From: Bradyrhizobium sp.
GTDB taxonomy: Bacteria > Pseudomonadota > Alphaproteobacteria > Rhizobiales > Xanthobacteraceae
NCBI RefSeq assembly: GCF_016219575.1
Contig: NZ_JACRMG010000018.1
Coordinates: 1 to 64,000 of the forward strand
Direction: 5' to 3'
Length of the DNA stretch: 64,000 bases
In this document: one piece after another, positions 62,166 to 64,000 of the stretch
Numbering within the stretch: the first letter of the stretch is position 1
How the letters are laid out: each line of letters opens with the position of its first letter
The notes under the pieces: model-generated
Databases searched by the model: none
The model's input: the letters and a program-made list of their open reading frames with translations, nothing else
What the model was told of the DNA's origin: nothing
Position numbers and translations under genes: made by a program

Positions 62166-63392
62166 CTATCCGGCGCGCCGCAGCGGATCGCGGAGGCCGA
62201 GCAATAGCGGCCCATAGGCCAGCGCGAAGCCCAAGAATGCGATCACCCAGGCCGTTGCCGCAACGTGCAACAGCACGCCGCTTTGCGCGGAGTGGATCAC
62301 GGCACAAGTCCGCGCCACTGCCGCAACGATGATGGCCGCATAGATTGCCTGTGTCGCCACCGTAGCCGTCAGCGCATTGCCGGTATGGCCGAGCGTGGCG
62401 CGGGTCATCACCGCGAGCGTCATGATACCGGCGGCGCCCGCCATCCAGGCGTGGATGCCCGCGCTGTCCTCGATGAGGCCGAAGGCGCTTGCCGCATTGA
62501 GCAGGAAGCCGAGCGGGATGAAGAAATAGCCGACATGCAGGATGGTCAGGAGCCGCTCCCGCAGCGTGCGATCGCCGGCCCAGCGCGACAGCCGGACCAG
62601 ATGCATCAGCCCGGCAATGCCGAGCACGGTACCCGCGATGCGACCATCCGGCGAAGCGATCCAGATCGCCAGCGCCAGTGCGCCGATGGCGACCACGATC
62701 ATGTCGAAGCGGTTGAACGACACCGGCAGCCGGCCGGGATTTTCCCGCACCATCCAGTTGTGGGTGAAGCTTGGAATGATGCGGCCGCCGATCAGGGAGA
62801 GCAGCATCACGACGACGGCAATGCCGATGCGGATGCCGTAGAGGGAGGCCCCGTGAAAATGCGCCTCGAGGTGAAAGGCGACGTTGCCCGCAAACAGCAG
62901 CGCAACCAGGGCCACGACCTTGAGGTTGCGCCAGTTGCGCCCGGCCGCGATTTCGCGCCCGGCCGCAGCGGCGATCAGCAGCAGGAAACCCGCATCGATG
63001 AGCATCGCGACCCACCAGCCGGTCGCGGCAGAGAAGGTCACCGCGAGGCGTCCTGCGATCCACAACACGACGAGTGCCGCCAGCGGCGCACCGCGTATCG
63101 GAAGCCGCCCGGTCCAGTTCGGGATAGCCGTGAACAGGAAACCGGTGATGACGGCCGGCAGGTAGCCGTAGAGCATCTCGTGCACGTGCCAGTCGCGCGG
63201 CGCGAATGCGGAAGAAAGCGTGAGCTCGCCGTAGAACAGAGGAAGCCAGACAAGGATCGAAAGCCCCGCCTGGATCGACCCCAGCAGGAAGAACGCCCGG
63301 AAACCGTTGGCGAACAGCGGCAGGCCCTGATAGGCGCGCGAGCGGGACATGCCGCCAGGCGCATGCGGATCCGCTGCCGTCGCCGCGCTCAT
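62166..63392 (-). CDS. nnrS: NnrS family membrane protein
   Basis: A 408-residue inner-membrane protein with about twelve helices. FANGFRAFFLLGSIQAGLSILVWL, the His-rich RDWHVHEMLYGYLPAVITGFLFTAIPNWTG and GGRIIPSFTHNWM are NnrS landmarks; the conserved His residues probably bind heme or copper. NnrS is linked to nitric oxide and denitrification stress. It is divergent from a Crp/Fnr-type gene, the usual arrangement for NnrR control. It ends 4 bp after the convergent hybrid kinase gene. Confidence 0.95.
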   Translation of the reverse strand: MSAATAADPHAPGGMSRSRAYQGLPLFANGFRAFFLLGSIQAGLSILVWLPLFYGELTLSSAFAPRDWHVHEMLYGYLPAVITGFLFTAIPNWTGRLPIRGAPLAALVVLWIAGRLAVTFSAATGWWVAMLIDAGFLLLIAAAAGREIAAGRNWRNLKVVALVALLFAGNVAFHLEAHFHGASLYGIRIGIAVVVMLLSLIGGRIIPSFTHNWMVRENPGRLPVSFNRFDMIVVAIGALALAIWIASPDGRIAGTVLGIAGLMHLVRLSRWAGDRTLRERLLTILHVGYFFIPLGFLLNAASAFGLIEDSAGIHAWMAGAAGIMTLAVMTRATLGHTGNALTATVATQAIYAAIIVAAVARTCAVIHSAQSGVLLHVAATAWVIAFLGFALAYGPLLLGLRDPLRRAG

Positions 63393-63613
63393 CTGGACGC
63401 AGCCTGTTGCGAAAGCCTGTGCAGCGCGAATGCGGCCAGCGACATCTCCTTGCGCATGTTCGATCTCCGGCGATTCCTGCCTCTGCGAGGCATTCTCGGC
63501 AATTGTCTAGGCGCGGCCGACGTGCCATGGGTTGAGCCAGCGCAAACTTCCGCTTGATCGAGCGGCATCGCACTCTAGACTCCGTAAAAACTTGCGCTCT
63601 GGCAGGAGGATAT

Positions 63614-64000
63614 ATGGCCACGGTCGACCCTTCGCTGGTGGCCGATCTGCCCATGTTTGCGGGCTTGTCCAGCGAGGAACTCGGCGAAATCCTGCGCGAA
63701 GCCCGCTCGGCGCGGTTCACAAGGAACAGCGAGGTCTTCTCGCAAGGCGAGGATGCGCATTCCTTCTTCCTGCTGCTGAACGGCCATGTGCGCGCCAGCA
63801 AGACCACGCCGACCGGCGAGCAGGTCGTGATGCGCTACGTCTCGCCCGGCGAGGTTTTCGGCGTCGCCCCCGCCATGGGACTGCGGCAATACCCGGCCAC
63901 GGCAACTGCAGCCGACGACAGCGTGGTGCTTGCCTGGCCGTCGGCGGCGTGGCCGCGGCTGGTGGCGAAATTTCCGGCGCTGGCCACCAACACGCTGCAG
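63614..64000 (+). CDS. Crp/Fnr family regulator, N-terminal part (cut by window end)
   Basis: The first 129 codons of a cyclic-nucleotide-binding-domain regulator. MATVDPSLVADLPMFAGLSSEELGEIL starts a Crp/Fnr sensor, with the beta-roll VFSQGEDAHSFFLLLNGHVRASKTTPTGEQVVMRYVSPGEVFGVAPAM. No N-terminal Cys cluster is present, so it is not an oxygen-sensing Fnr; NnrR or Dnr-like NO regulators look like this. AGGAGG sits 6 nt before the ATG. Divergence from nnrS supports a nitric-oxide role. The DNA-binding domain lies beyond the window. Confidence 0.88.
   Translation, partial: MATVDPSLVADLPMFAGLSSEELGEILREARSARFTRNSEVFSQGEDAHSFFLLLNGHVRASKTTPTGEQVVMRYVSPGEVFGVAPAMGLRQYPATATAADDSVVLAWPSAAWPRLVAKFPALATNTLQ

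Noticed and set aside
63540..63613. Fnr/NnrR box upstream of the Crp/Fnr gene
   Set aside because: A TTGAT half-site is present near 63555, but the second half does not match ATCAA, so I do not call a site.
61540..63807. A 755-codon minus-strand frame overlapping NnrS
   Set aside because: NnrS in another frame has the hydrophobic helices and motifs; this frame is Arg/Ala-rich with no domain and spans two real genes.

Overview
This window reads as chromosome of a GC-rich alphaproteobacterium, most likely Bradyrhizobium or a close relative (Nitrobacteraceae). The evidence is the housekeeping set (rpoD, dnaG, carA, carB, greA, trxB), a tRNA-His with discriminator A73 and no extra 5' G, paired phasins, NnrS with a Crp/Fnr regulator, a chlorite dismutase very like the short Nitrobacter type, and palindromic intergenic repeats of the kind scattered through Bradyrhizobium genomes. 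No strain can be named from the sequence alone.

Layout. 0.1-5.4 kb: lytic transglycosylase, a glycosyltransferase divergent from a MarR regulator over a perfect 20-bp palindrome, and rpoD. 5.7-12 kb: dnaG (zinc ligands lost), chlorite dismutase, a gamma-glutamylcyclotransferase-like protein, two transglutaminase-like proteins and an N-formylglutamate amidohydrolase. 12-13.3 kb: a gene-poor patch with two small genes and the decayed C-terminus of an EAL protein. 13.3-20.8 kb: CoA-transferase, reductase-like protein, LysE exporter, ArsR/SRPBCC pair, two paralogous secreted proteins, DUF2189 membrane protein, YqeY-like protein, hydrolase. 20.9-31.6 kb: carA and carB about 5.5 kb apart, separated by a cupin, two tandem DUF1254/DUF1214 proteins, a methyltransferase and a tRNA-Cys-like gene; then greA. 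31.8-38.6 kb: DoxX, Lrp, trxB, LysR, a candidate anti-Shine-Dalgarno sRNA, a DapA-like enzyme, two tiny membrane proteins with look-alike leaders, a ParA-type ATPase and two envelope proteins.

38.7-51.2 kb is the main accessory region: an integrative element of about 12.3 kb bounded by perfect 45-bp direct repeats of the 3' part of tRNA-His. It carries a tyrosine recombinase, an AlpA-like DNA-binding protein, an unrecognised protein that may be a replication initiator, a GIY-YIG nuclease-like protein, a lone receiver domain, a terminase block (candidate small subunit and complete large subunit) followed by three unknown genes, a stem-rich non-coding stretch, and a restriction-modification-like module (HTH plus PD-(D/E)XK nuclease, divergent from a beta-class SPPY DNA methyltransferase) beside the attachment site. 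There is no recognisable portal, capsid, tail or lysis gene. It looks more like a phage satellite or capsid-less packaging element than a complete prophage, and is the best candidate here for something undescribed.

51.2-64 kb is core again: two phasins, a PdhS-like histidine kinase whose ATP-binding motifs look decayed, two PilZ proteins, a DUF6894 protein, a diguanylate cyclase, a NarL-type regulator divergent from a large hybrid kinase, NnrS, and the start of a Crp/Fnr regulator cut by the window end. Bases 1-151 hold no gene I can support.
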